NCBI GenBank assembly: GCA_963923035.1
Contig: CAWUKT010000120.1
Location: forward strand, 1-16,489
Length of the DNA: 16,489 nt
DNA from: CAWUKT01 sp963923035
GTDB taxonomy: Bacteria; Bacteroidota; Bacteroidia; J057; JADKCL01
Direction of reading: 5' to 3'
Shown: positions 1 to 5,919 of the stretch, piece after piece
Position numbering within the stretch: the stretch's first letter is position 1
Layout of the letters: each line of letters starts with the position of its first letter
Translations under genes and position numbers: made by a program
The notes under the pieces: generated by a model
What the model saw: only the letters and a program-made list of their open reading frames with translations
What the model was told of the DNA's origin: nothing
The model's database searches: none

Positions 1-1
1 G

Positions 2-487
2 ACCTCCGACGGGCGCTTCAAGCGCAATGTCCGCGAAAACGTCGGCGGCATGGACTTTATCCGCCGGCTCCGTCCAGTGACCTATAACATGGACGTGGCG
101 GCGATGGAAGCCTTTCACGGCCGCGAACTGCCGCCCCATCTGGTGGCCGACGCCCAAAAGAAGGGCCAGGTCCAATACACCGGCTTCATTGCGCAGGAAG
201 TCGAGGAGGCCGCGCGGGCAGCGGGCTATGATTTCAGTGGGGTGGATGTGCCGGAGAATGAAAATGAGGCCTACGGGATCCGCTACGCGGAGTTCACGGC
301 GCCTTTGGTGAAGGCGACGCAGGAGCTGGATGCGCGGGTAATGGAGTTGGAGGAAATGGTGGAACGATTGGCGACGGCCTTGGAAATCCGGGAGGCGGAG
401 TACCAGCAATTGCTGTCGGAAGTGAAGGGGAATAAAAGGGAAGCGAACACTCCTGGAGGCAGCGGAGCGACTGCTCCGCGTCCTTGA
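2..487 (+). CDS. C-terminal part of a protein with a peptidase S74 (intramolecular chaperone) domain, 5' end outside window
   Basis: The reading frame is open from base 2, so the gene starts upstream of the window; an ATG at base 50 is internal. The first residues read TSDGRFKRNV, the signature of the S74 / endosialidase-type chaperone domain. In that family the Ser of the SD pair and a Lys five residues later (here codons at 5-7 and 20-22) form the self-cleavage dyad. The typical GGMDFIRRLRPVTYNM segment and a GFIAQEVEEAA segment follow. The last third (ELDARVMELEEMVERLA onwards) is a predicted coiled coil, as usual for the released C-terminal trimerisation chaperone. In this family the domain folds a trimeric, often fibre-like or cell-surface passenger and is then cut off. 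The passenger is not in the window, so its role is unknown. The gene converges on the next one with 11 bp between the stop codons. Confidence 0.88.
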   Translation, partial: TSDGRFKRNVRENVGGMDFIRRLRPVTYNMDVAAMEAFHGRELPPHLVADAQKKGQVQYTGFIAQEVEEAARAAGYDFSGVDVPENENEAYGIRYAEFTAPLVKATQELDARVMELEEMVERLATALEIREAEYQQLLSEVKGNKREANTPGGSGATAPRP

Positions 488-498
488 TCAGCCCATGA

Positions 499-882
499 TC
501 ACCGGGCCGGATGTTGGATATTCCCGGCGGGTTGCAAGTCCCCGAGGTCGTCCAACCATTTTCCCAACAACCGCTCCAACTCGGCCACCTCCTTGATATT
601 GTGGTACTTTTCCGTCCGCACCATGAACTCGTCCCAGTCGAGGCCGTGCAATTCCTCGACGTAATCGGCCCGCAGTTCCAGGTACTCAATCTCGTGGCTG
701 ATGAAGAATTCCTTGGGAAATGAACCCGTAAAGTCCGCGCCCTTGTGCATGAGCACCGTGATCCAGGCCAAATTGTCGGGGTGGTCGCCAGTCGCCTTTA
801 CCCGCGCGCCGATCTTGCCGTGGATCGTCTTGGCGTAGCGGAGGTGGTTGAGGAGCTTCGGAGAAATGGCGGATTCGGGCAT
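499..882 (-). CDS. Conserved-looking hypothetical protein, 127 aa
   Basis: This is a soluble, acidic 127-residue protein that I do not recognise. It has no signal peptide or membrane segment. The first half contains HGKIGARVKATGDHPDN and a hydrophobic strand ITVLMHKGADF. The second half is rich in charged helix (EIEYLELRADYVEELHGLDWDEF; AELERLLGKWLDDLGDL). The start at 882 lies 8 bp after the stop of the SRPBCC gene, so the two are probably one transcript. Codon usage and spacing look like a real gene. An opposite-strand frame at 511-723 is judged a shadow because its translation has no family character. No function is proposed. Confidence 0.65.
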   Translation of the reverse strand: MPESAISPKLLNHLRYAKTIHGKIGARVKATGDHPDNLAWITVLMHKGADFTGSFPKEFFISHEIEYLELRADYVEELHGLDWDEFMVRTEKYHNIKEVAELERLLGKWLDDLGDLQPAGNIQHPAR

Positions 883-890
883 GAAAAGGG

Positions 891-1382
891 CTATTGGGCT
901 TCGGCCTCCCGTTTCAGGTCGGCCGCAAATTGTTCGAATGAAGCATCAAAGGACGGGATTTTATTCGCAAAAAGTGGAAACATGAAGCCACCGATTTTCT
1001 CCGTCATCGTGAACCGGACGCCATCGCCTTCCTTCGCCAGGGTATAAGTCCGTTCGCCCATCGCATCCCCCCAGGTCAGACGTTGCTGCGGCACCATTTC
1101 CTTCACCTTTAGCTTAAAGGTCCGTTTTTCATCCAACGTACTCTTCAATTTGATTTTTTTCCCCTCCGCAATCTCCCCCTCAATCGAAACCACCGTCGAA
1201 TTCCAGCGCGGGAAGTCACTGGCATTGGTCAGGAGCCCCCAAATCACCGCAGGATCGGCCTGAATGACCTCGGTAATGGTGGTGGAGCGGCTGAAGGTCT
1301 TCTTGGTGGTGGAAGCCTTGCCATGCTGAGCGGTTGCGGAAACACTTGCCATAAGGAACAGGATTGTGATGAATGTTTTCAT
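891..1382 (-). CDS. SRPBCC-family (START/polyketide cyclase-like) protein with signal peptide
   Basis: The N-terminus MKTFITILFLMASVSATAQ is a typical Sec signal peptide with cleavage likely after ATA or TAQ (about residue 18-19). Residues about 33-160 fit the SRPBCC helix-grip fold: ITEVIQADPAVIWGLLTNASDFPRWNSTV, then GKKIKLKSTLD, LTWGDAMGERTYTL and a long C-terminal helix FDASFEQFAADLKREAEAQ. SRPBCC proteins bind hydrophobic ligands in a deep pocket; the ligand cannot be read from sequence. Most single-domain members are cytoplasmic, so the signal peptide points to a periplasmic ligand carrier. The gene is 72 bp downstream of the Crp/Fnr gene and 8 bp upstream of the 127-aa gene. A short inverted repeat lies 8 bp before the start codon. 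Confidence 0.85.
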   Translation of the reverse strand: MKTFITILFLMASVSATAQHGKASTTKKTFSRSTTITEVIQADPAVIWGLLTNASDFPRWNSTVVSIEGEIAEGKKIKLKSTLDEKRTFKLKVKEMVPQQRLTWGDAMGERTYTLAKEGDGVRFTMTEKIGGFMFPLFANKIPSFDASFEQFAADLKREAEAQ

Positions 1383-1390
1383 GAAACGTC

Positions 1391-1411
1391 GATTTGGACA
1401 GTCCCCAAATC
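1391..1411. repeat. Inverted repeat 8 bp upstream of the SRPBCC start codon
   Basis: Perfect 7-bp arms GATTTGG (1391-1397) and CCAAATC (1405-1411) flank a 7-nt spacer, between the end of the Crp/Fnr gene and the SRPBCC start. It could be a regulator-binding site or an mRNA hairpin near the ribosome-binding region. There is no T-run, so it is not an obvious terminator. Chance occurrence is possible for arms this short. Confidence 0.3.
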
Positions 1412-1454
1412 AACGAAAACGGGTGGGAAACCGCGTTTTACATATGTTAAATAA

Positions 1455-2039
1455 TCAATGCTTGAGTTGGGTGCCCGCCCGGATCCGGGAGAGGCTCACC
1501 TGGGAGATTTGCAGCATGGACGCGATGTCCTTGAGGGGCGCGACCTGGAGAAAGCGGGGGAACATGTACTCGATGTACTGGTAATTCCGCGTGGCGTCGT
1601 TGGCGAGGAGGTTCACGAAGACGTCGATAAGCGTGATGTGAACCCGCTCCGTGAGGAAGACGCCGAACAAGGCCCAATTGGGGGATTCCTGGAAAAGCGC
1701 CAGCAAATTGTCCCGCGAGATCATCATGGCCCGGGTATCCTCATAGAATTGCAAGCTGAATTGAGAGGGATTGCGGTGGACAAAGCTCTTGTATTCCGTG
1801 ATGAAGATCTGCTCGGGTTTCATCCACAGGGTCTGTTCCTGGCCTTCCAGATCGAGATAGAAACACCGGGTAATGGAGCTTTCGGCGAAGAACAGGTAAT
1901 CTGTCACCTGGCCCATTTCCGAAACGAGGGACCGCGCGGGAAAGGATTTTTCTTCGAATCGTCGCAATCCCAGGTCCATTTCTGCCTCTGTAAACGCCGG
2001 ATTGTATTGGAGCAGTTCTTGTTTGAGGAGTGCTTTCAT
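1455..2039 (-). CDS. Crp/Fnr-family transcriptional regulator
   Basis: At 194 residues the length and layout are those of Bacteroidota Crp/Fnr regulators. A cyclic-nucleotide-binding-type beta-roll occupies about residues 10-115 (FPARSLVSEMGQVTDYLFFAESSITRCFYL; EQTLWMKPEQIFITEYKSF). It is followed by a dimerisation helix and a C-terminal helix-turn-helix at about 166-189 (APLKDIASMLQISQVSLSRIRAG), which fits the 'IA..L.IS..SLSRIR' recognition-helix pattern of this group. No cysteine cluster for an Fe-S centre is present, so oxygen sensing of the FNR type is unlikely; the ligand is unknown. The gene sits between the phosphatase-fold gene (72 bp upstream) and the SRPBCC gene (72 bp downstream). 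It may regulate its downstream neighbours or itself. Confidence 0.92.
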   Translation of the reverse strand: MKALLKQELLQYNPAFTEAEMDLGLRRFEEKSFPARSLVSEMGQVTDYLFFAESSITRCFYLDLEGQEQTLWMKPEQIFITEYKSFVHRNPSQFSLQFYEDTRAMMISRDNLLALFQESPNWALFGVFLTERVHITLIDVFVNLLANDATRNYQYIEYMFPRFLQVAPLKDIASMLQISQVSLSRIRAGTQLKH

Positions 2040-2111
2040 GGGGAAAAGAGTGGTTGAGAAACAGATGGAGAGAGAAAATACGGATAAAATGGGAAATGCG
2101 CTCCGGGTCGC

Positions 2112-2615
2112 TCAGTCCCGGAAGCGATCCTGGTGCTTCAGGATCCAATCCACCTGGGCCTGCGTATCGGGAACCGAACGGCCCCGGGCCGCCGAAATGG
2201 TCGGAAAGATTTCCTCGGCCGAAACGCCCAGCCCAATCAGGATGGCGGCGGCCAGCATGGAGGACCGCCCAATGCCCATCCGGCTGTGGGTCACCACTGC
2301 GCGCCCGGCTTGAACCTGCACCGCCAATTGCTTCGCCAAGGCCCCAAAGGCATCCGGATTGGCCGGGACCTGGACATCCGGAATCGGATGGTTCACAAAC
2401 TCAAGGCCCATTTCCCGACACCATTTCCCTTCCTCCCGCAATCCCAACTCGTCCGCCTCTTGGTATTCCAGCAATGAGACCAAGCAGCCGACGCCCTGCC
2501 GCTTCAAGGCCACAATCTCGTCTTCCAGCCAGTCATTTCCCCTCGGCCGGGCCATCGTACCGAGGCGCTGGGCGGGAACCAATTCGTGGGAAATCCAATG
2601 GATACGGGTGTGCAT
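2112..2615 (-). CDS. Protein-tyrosine/dual-specificity phosphatase-fold protein with Ser at the catalytic Cys position
   Basis: This 167-residue protein has the layout of small bacterial PTP/DSP enzymes. It has an N-terminal RPRGNDWLEDEIVALKRQGV region, the strand VGCLVSLLEYQEADELG, and a WPD-like loop HPIPDVQVP (residues 76-84) with the general-acid Asp80 kept. The P-loop is VVTHSRMGIGRSS at 107-119. The family signature is H-C-x5-R-S/T; here residue 111 is Ser, encoded AGC (2285-2283 on the minus strand), while His110, Arg117 and Ser118 are kept. Without the Cys nucleophile ordinary phosphatase catalysis is not expected. A phosphate-ester-binding pseudophosphatase is the simplest reading. 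It starts 6 bp after the ACT-protein stop, so it is the third gene of a compact operon. Confidence 0.85.
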   Translation of the reverse strand: MHTRIHWISHELVPAQRLGTMARPRGNDWLEDEIVALKRQGVGCLVSLLEYQEADELGLREEGKWCREMGLEFVNHPIPDVQVPANPDAFGALAKQLAVQVQAGRAVVTHSRMGIGRSSMLAAAILIGLGVSAEEIFPTISAARGRSVPDTQAQVDWILKHQDRFRD

Positions 2616-2621
2616 AAGGGC

Positions 2622-3035
2622 TCAGGAAAGGGTGGTTTGGTGCCGACGGGACAGGTTCCGCAATGCGTCGACCGCCCGCTCCGCGTGGCGGTGGTCCACA
2701 AAGAGATGGTCATGGTGGTAGCCCGCCACCACATTGCAGCTGATGCCTTGCTCCGCCAATTTGGTGGCCACGGCGGCCGTCAATCCCAGCGCGTCCAGCG
2801 CCGAATGGACTTGGAGTGTGATCCAGGCGACTTCGTAGGCATAGGGAATTCCCAAGGCATCGGCTTCGGTCTGGGTCAGGACGAGCGTGGTTCCCTCGGT
2901 TTCCCGGAACTGCATCACGGCCTGGTCCGTGGGCATGGGCGTGCCCGGCGGCAGGGTGGCGAAGACGTAGACGCCGGGGTTCAGGACCGGCTCCAATTGC
3001 TGGAGCAGGGTCGAAAGGTCGCGTTCAGGAGTCAT
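2622..3035 (-). CDS. ACT-domain protein (DUF2241/ACT_7-like)
   Basis: A 137-residue protein is read from the ATG at 3035. A longer reading from 3116 adds 27 residues of low-complexity, non-family sequence inside the preceding gene, so the shorter start is preferred. It begins MTPERDLSTLLQQLEPVLNP and has the strand GVYVFATLP. The C-terminal half carries the ACT-type pattern: EVAWITLQVHSALDALGLTA (69-88), then AEQGISCNVVAGYHHDHLFV (94-113), in which ISCNVVAGYHHDH is the most recognisable stretch of this family. ACT domains bind small ligands, often amino acids; these stand-alone proteins have no assigned ligand. The first bases overlap the end of the upstream hydrolase gene by 11 bp, and the stop is 6 bp from the next start, so translational coupling is likely. 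Confidence 0.88.
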   Translation of the reverse strand: MTPERDLSTLLQQLEPVLNPGVYVFATLPPGTPMPTDQAVMQFRETEGTTLVLTQTEADALGIPYAYEVAWITLQVHSALDALGLTAAVATKLAEQGISCNVVAGYHHDHLFVDHRHAERAVDALRNLSRRHQTTLS

Positions 3036-3729
3036 GGGAGATGTTTGGGGCAGACAAAGTGGCGCGGAGCAAGGTGCTGATGAGGGGCGCTTGCTGGTAG
3101 ACCATGAGGTGGCCACCAGAGGTCACGACGTGGTCGGGTGCGGCCAGGAGTTGAATCGGAAAGGTCCGGTCGGCGGCTCCGTGGATTTGGGTGCAACGGG
3201 TGGACTCCGGCAGGGGAGAGGGCTGCCAATTGGACAGGGACCGCAGGGCCCACTGGAGGTATTTGTTGCTGTGGCCATTGACCATGCTCTTGAACAGCGC
3301 TTTCAGGTCCGGCGTATCGTAGCCGAACCGCGCGCCCCAAAAACGGAAGGTCTTCATGGTCATGCCCTTCGTGAACAACCGCTGGAGCCCCAGGGGAGCC
3401 ACCACCCGCAACTTGCCCGGCAATTCTTCCCGGGATCGGATGCTGGACATCAAGATGACATGTTCGACCCGCTTGAAAGCGGCGATTTCCTGGGCCAATA
3501 CTCCTCCGAAGGAATGCCCGATGATCACCGTTCGGTCGCCGCTTGCGGGGATGTCCCGCGAGAGCCGTCCGGCATAGTCCCGCAGGCTTTCATCTCCTGC
3601 CGGATCAATCCACGGAATATGGGTGACCTGTCCGCCTTCCCATTCCAGTCGCTCAAAATTGCGGGCGTCAAATCCCAGCCCTGGAATGAGGAAGATATTG
3701 GCGGGTTGAATCTGAGTGGGTGGTGTCAT
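3025..3729 (-). CDS. Alpha/beta-fold hydrolase
   Basis: A 234-residue protein is read from the ATG at 3729; a longer frame to 3855 would run through a strong hairpin and gives non-family sequence. The N-terminal strand and oxyanion loop are IFLIPGLGFDARNFERL. The nucleophile elbow is GHSFGG with Ser73. The acid is probably the Asp of HGAADRTFP and the histidine lies in SGGHLMVYQQ, giving a complete Ser-Asp-His triad. The small size and the cap with MKTFRFWGARFGYDTPDLKALF fit a compact esterase-like member. The substrate is not evident. It is the first gene of the hydrolase - ACT - phosphatase-fold unit, with an 11-bp overlap into the ACT gene. Confidence 0.9.
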   Translation of the reverse strand: MTPPTQIQPANIFLIPGLGFDARNFERLEWEGGQVTHIPWIDPAGDESLRDYAGRLSRDIPASGDRTVIIGHSFGGVLAQEIAAFKRVEHVILMSSIRSREELPGKLRVVAPLGLQRLFTKGMTMKTFRFWGARFGYDTPDLKALFKSMVNGHSNKYLQWALRSLSNWQPSPLPESTRCTQIHGAADRTFPIQLLAAPDHVVTSGGHLMVYQQAPLISTLLRATLSAPNISHDS

Positions 3730-3819
3730 TGGATGGGGAAAACAAATGAGACGGGGGCTTCCGCAATCTCCGGAGATGAATGTACACAAATCCCGGCGGA
3801 TGTGGGAAATGCAAACGAA

Positions 3820-3855
3820 TTGCCCCCCTTCAACAATGGGGCTGAAGGGGGGCAA
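3820..3855. repeat. Strong hairpin upstream of the hydrolase operon
   Basis: Thirteen-base perfect arms TTGCCCCCCTTCA (3820-3832) and TGAAGGGGGGCAA (3843-3855) enclose a 10-nt loop; with one bulged A the pairing can extend outward by AAT/ATT. It is 90-126 bp before the hydrolase start and 133 bp after the O-methyltransferase stop, both on the minus strand. No long T-run follows on either strand. It may be a factor-assisted terminator for the 5230-3988 unit, or a 5' leader structure of the hydrolase mRNA. The rest of the 258-bp gap (3730-3987) is AT-rich on the right and shows no gene. Confidence 0.6.
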
Positions 3856-3987
3856 ATTGGTGGTTTAACATGTGATTACCAGGGGCTTATTCGGCAAGTC
3901 CACTTGTTGGGAGGAAAATGAGAATCAGAATTAAATAGTGAATATGAATGAGTTTAAATACTTGTTTGTCAATTGATTGAATATGTT

Positions 3988-4629
3988 TCATCCAGTGTAT
4001 TCACTTAATTCTGATCCTCCTTTGTTGTCCTTGATCCGCCGACTCTGATACCGCTGGGGTTGACCGTGGATATATTCCAAAAAGGGCCGCGCGCTCTTGA
4101 ACGAAGCATTGTCGGTATAGATCAAAGTACCCGGTTTGAACTTGGGTTCGAGCAATTCCAGCAAGGGCAGGTAGAGGTCGTTCCAGCCGTCGAGGAGCAG
4201 GAAGTCGATGGCGTCGGGGACATCTTCCCGCAGGGTTTCGAGGGCATCGCCTTCGCGCAGATCGATGTACTCCGAGAGACCGGCCTGTTCAAAATTCTCG
4301 CGGGCCACCGCGCATTTGTTCGCGAGCAATTCCGTGGTGATGACCCGGCCGCCGTTGGCCTTGGCCGCGGCGGCCAGGTAGATCGTTGAAATCCCAAACG
4401 AAGTCCCGAATTCGATGATGTTGCGGGCCTCGCGTTCTCGGAGCAGGTCGTAAATGAATTCGCCCCGCTCCCGGGAGATGGCGATGAAGGTGTCCTTCAT
4501 GTCCTCGGGCTTGAGTTTGCGAAAGACGCCTTTCGCCAGCCCCCGGAGAATCTTAGGGAATTCCTGATTGGATTGGGTGTGCAATTCGGCCAGGGTCGAC
4601 CGAACGGCACGTTCAGGGATGGTTTGCAT
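3988..4629 (-). CDS. Class I SAM-dependent O-methyltransferase (COMT-like)
   Basis: A 213-residue protein is read from the ATG at 4629, 4 bp after the stop of the upstream gene; a start at 4689 would lie inside that gene. Residues 72-82 (IEFGTSFGIST) are the SAM-binding motif I, with the acidic residue of the next strand at Glu100 (RVITTELLANKCAVARENFEQAGL). GDAL (127-130) and DFLLLDGWND (142-151) follow. Asp147 and the pair Asp173-Asn174 (TDNAS) match the metal-ligand positions of the COMT / caffeoyl-CoA methyltransferase family. The expected reaction is SAM-dependent, divalent-metal-assisted O-methylation, probably of a catechol-like or other hydroxylated small molecule; the substrate is unknown. 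It is cotranscribed with the APCDD1-like gene. Confidence 0.9.
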   Translation of the reverse strand: MQTIPERAVRSTLAELHTQSNQEFPKILRGLAKGVFRKLKPEDMKDTFIAISRERGEFIYDLLREREARNIIEFGTSFGISTIYLAAAAKANGGRVITTELLANKCAVARENFEQAGLSEYIDLREGDALETLREDVPDAIDFLLLDGWNDLYLPLLELLEPKFKPGTLIYTDNASFKSARPFLEYIHGQPQRYQSRRIKDNKGGSELSEYTG

Positions 4630-4633
4630 AGAC

Positions 4634-5230
4634 TTATTTTCTCGCCAACGGAATTTGAAGCTGGTGGGGGCGGTTTTCGGCCTTGTCAAAAGGCGTCCCG
4701 TCGACGTGCTTGGCGCCCATGAACAACATGCCGTTGCGGAAGTAGATCAGGTCGTAATCCGAGACGATCTGGCCTTCCCCGATATTGAACATGGGGAACG
4801 ATTTGCCCAGGATGTCTTTTGGGACCCCACTTTCAAAGGGTGTCATGCCTTCCGGCAGCGCCATATTGAGCATTTCGGCTGCATGGGGATGGAGCGGCGT
4901 CACGCCGAAGCCTTCGTTGAGGACGTAATCGATCTTCCACGCGCCTTCCGCGATGGGATGGGCCTCGCCCCAGACCAGATCGCCCTTGAACTCGAATTCC
5001 ATCAGCGGAAATTGGCCGTAGTTGTCACCAAAGAGGGTGATGGTGCCCAGGAATTTCTCGGCGCTCAGATAATTAAAATGGCGGCGGAGAAAAGTCGGCT
5101 CGATTTTGCCACTTCCCGTGCGGTCTTCGGTCGGGCGGAGTTCGACGGAAATGCTTTCCCATTCTCCAATGGCGAAAGATTGTACTGCTTCCAAGGCTTG
5201 GGGATCCTGGTGGTTCATAATTGCTGTCAT
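4634..5230 (-). CDS. Beta-rich protein resembling the APCDD1 domain, 198 aa
   Basis: I know no certain bacterial gene name for this protein. From memory of the family, its spacing resembles the APCDD1 domain: GEWESISVELRP (22-33) like G-x-W-x-S-x-x-C-E-V-R-P; FLRRHFNYL (47-55); a D-x-x-x-x-x-P turn (GDNYGQFPLMEFEFKGDLVW); then GAWKIDYVLNEGFGVTPLHPHAAEMLN (96-122), like the A-D-Y-x-L-x...T-P segment. The C-terminal part IVSDYDLIYFRNGMLFMGAKHVDGTPFDKAENRP looks like a closing beta-meander. No signal peptide is visible. The usual cysteines are replaced (Val at the Cys position), so disulphides are absent, which fits a cytoplasmic location. The start could be residue 1 or Met5. It lies 4 bp before the O-methyltransferase start and is divergent from the HxlR regulator. 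Confidence 0.7.
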   Translation of the reverse strand: MTAIMNHQDPQALEAVQSFAIGEWESISVELRPTEDRTGSGKIEPTFLRRHFNYLSAEKFLGTITLFGDNYGQFPLMEFEFKGDLVWGEAHPIAEGAWKIDYVLNEGFGVTPLHPHAAEMLNMALPEGMTPFESGVPKDILGKSFPMFNIGEGQIVSDYDLIYFRNGMLFMGAKHVDGTPFDKAENRPHQLQIPLARK

Positions 5231-5316
5231 TAAGGGAGTGAATAATCAATGAGAGCATCGAAGAAGGCAGTGGCCGCTGCCCGAAAAGCGCTTTGTCATC
5301 TTGAATGATTCTTCAA

Positions 5317-5347
5317 TTGACTCGGTGATACAAATCTTGTAAGTTTG
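5317..5347 (+). promoter_or_regulatory. Predicted Bacteroidota-type promoter for the HxlR gene
   Basis: TTG at 5317-5319 and TAAGTTTG at 5340-5347 match the Bacteroidota sigma-factor consensus (TTG, about 19-21 nt, TAnnTTTG) with a 20-nt spacer. Transcription would start near 5354, leaving a leader of about 85 nt before the start at 5439. The region is AT-rich. No equally good match was found on the minus strand for the divergent 5230 unit. Confidence 0.55.
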
Positions 5348-5350
5348 TAT
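5328..5350. promoter_or_regulatory. Palindromic candidate operator for the HxlR-family regulator
   Basis: Perfect arms ATACAAA (5328-5334) and TTTGTAT (5344-5350) are separated by 9 nt and overlap the -7 element of the predicted promoter. Dyad sites of about this size are the usual targets of dimeric HxlR/YodB-type regulators. Its place between divergent genes suggests autorepression and possibly control of the 5230-3988 unit. No binding evidence exists here. Confidence 0.5.
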
Positions 5351-5438
5351 GAATAAATAAAGTTGTCATGAAAAAATGTTATAGTCACTTTTTTAAGACT
5401 ATTATTGAATATCACGGAGTTAAATTTTAAGGAAAAGC

Positions 5439-5771
5439 ATGAAAGAGCAGTCCGTCGCCATCCACGAGTGTCCGGTCACCTTTACGATGAGCAAGATTGG
5501 GGGGAAATGGAAGCCGATCATCCTCTTTTTGATCACGAAGGGCGCGAATCGATTTGGGGTGATGCAGCGGGGCATTGAGGGGATCAGCAAGCAAATGTTG
5601 ACGAAGCAATTGCGGGAATTGGAGAGCGACGGAATCCTGGAGCGGAAAATCTACGCGGAGATCCCTCCGCGGGTGGAATATTTCATGACCGACCTGGGGC
5701 GTTCCTTGCTGCCGATCATCGGCAGCATGCGGGAATGGGGAGAGGCCCGGATGCCCTCCCCAAATGCCTAG
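5439..5771 (+). CDS. HxlR-family winged-helix transcriptional regulator
   Basis: All landmarks of the family are present in 110 residues. They are a Cys-Pro near the N-terminus (Cys11-Pro12 in HECPVTFTM), GGKWKPIILFLI (21-32), RFGVMQRGIEGISKQMLTKQ as the helix-turn-helix, ELESDGILERKIYAEIPPRVEYFMTDLG as the wing, and WGEARM at the end. In the YodB/HypR branch the N-terminal conserved Cys senses electrophiles or disulphide stress. Cys11 is the only cysteine here, so sensing would need an intersubunit disulphide or thiol adduct. It is divergent from the APCDD1-like/O-methyltransferase unit with a 208-bp gap holding a dyad operator candidate, so it probably controls that unit and itself. Confidence 0.95.
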   Translation: MKEQSVAIHECPVTFTMSKIGGKWKPIILFLITKGANRFGVMQRGIEGISKQMLTKQLRELESDGILERKIYAEIPPRVEYFMTDLGRSLLPIIGSMREWGEARMPSPNA

Positions 5772-5919
5772 GGCCCGCGGAACAGGCCCCATTTCCCGAA
5801 ACCATCCTCCTTGAACGCGTAAGAATCGCCTCGGATACCTGGCCACCCCGGTCAGAACATAGACATTAATTCCTACCTTATTTCCGACAACGAATACTAC
5901 CTATTGTAATCCATTTTCT

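Noticed and set aside
1458..2057. Long plus-strand frame over the Crp/Fnr gene
   Set aside because: Its translation shows no family features, while the minus-strand frame gives a complete Crp/Fnr protein with its DNA-binding helix.
3034..3921. Long plus-strand frame (295 codons) over the alpha/beta hydrolase
   Set aside because: The minus strand has the full Ser-Asp-His hydrolase pattern; the plus frame is a compositional shadow in GC-rich DNA.
5771..5790. Possible terminator after the HxlR gene (GGGCC...GGCCC)
   Set aside because: The stem is only 5 bp with a 9-nt loop and no T-run follows.
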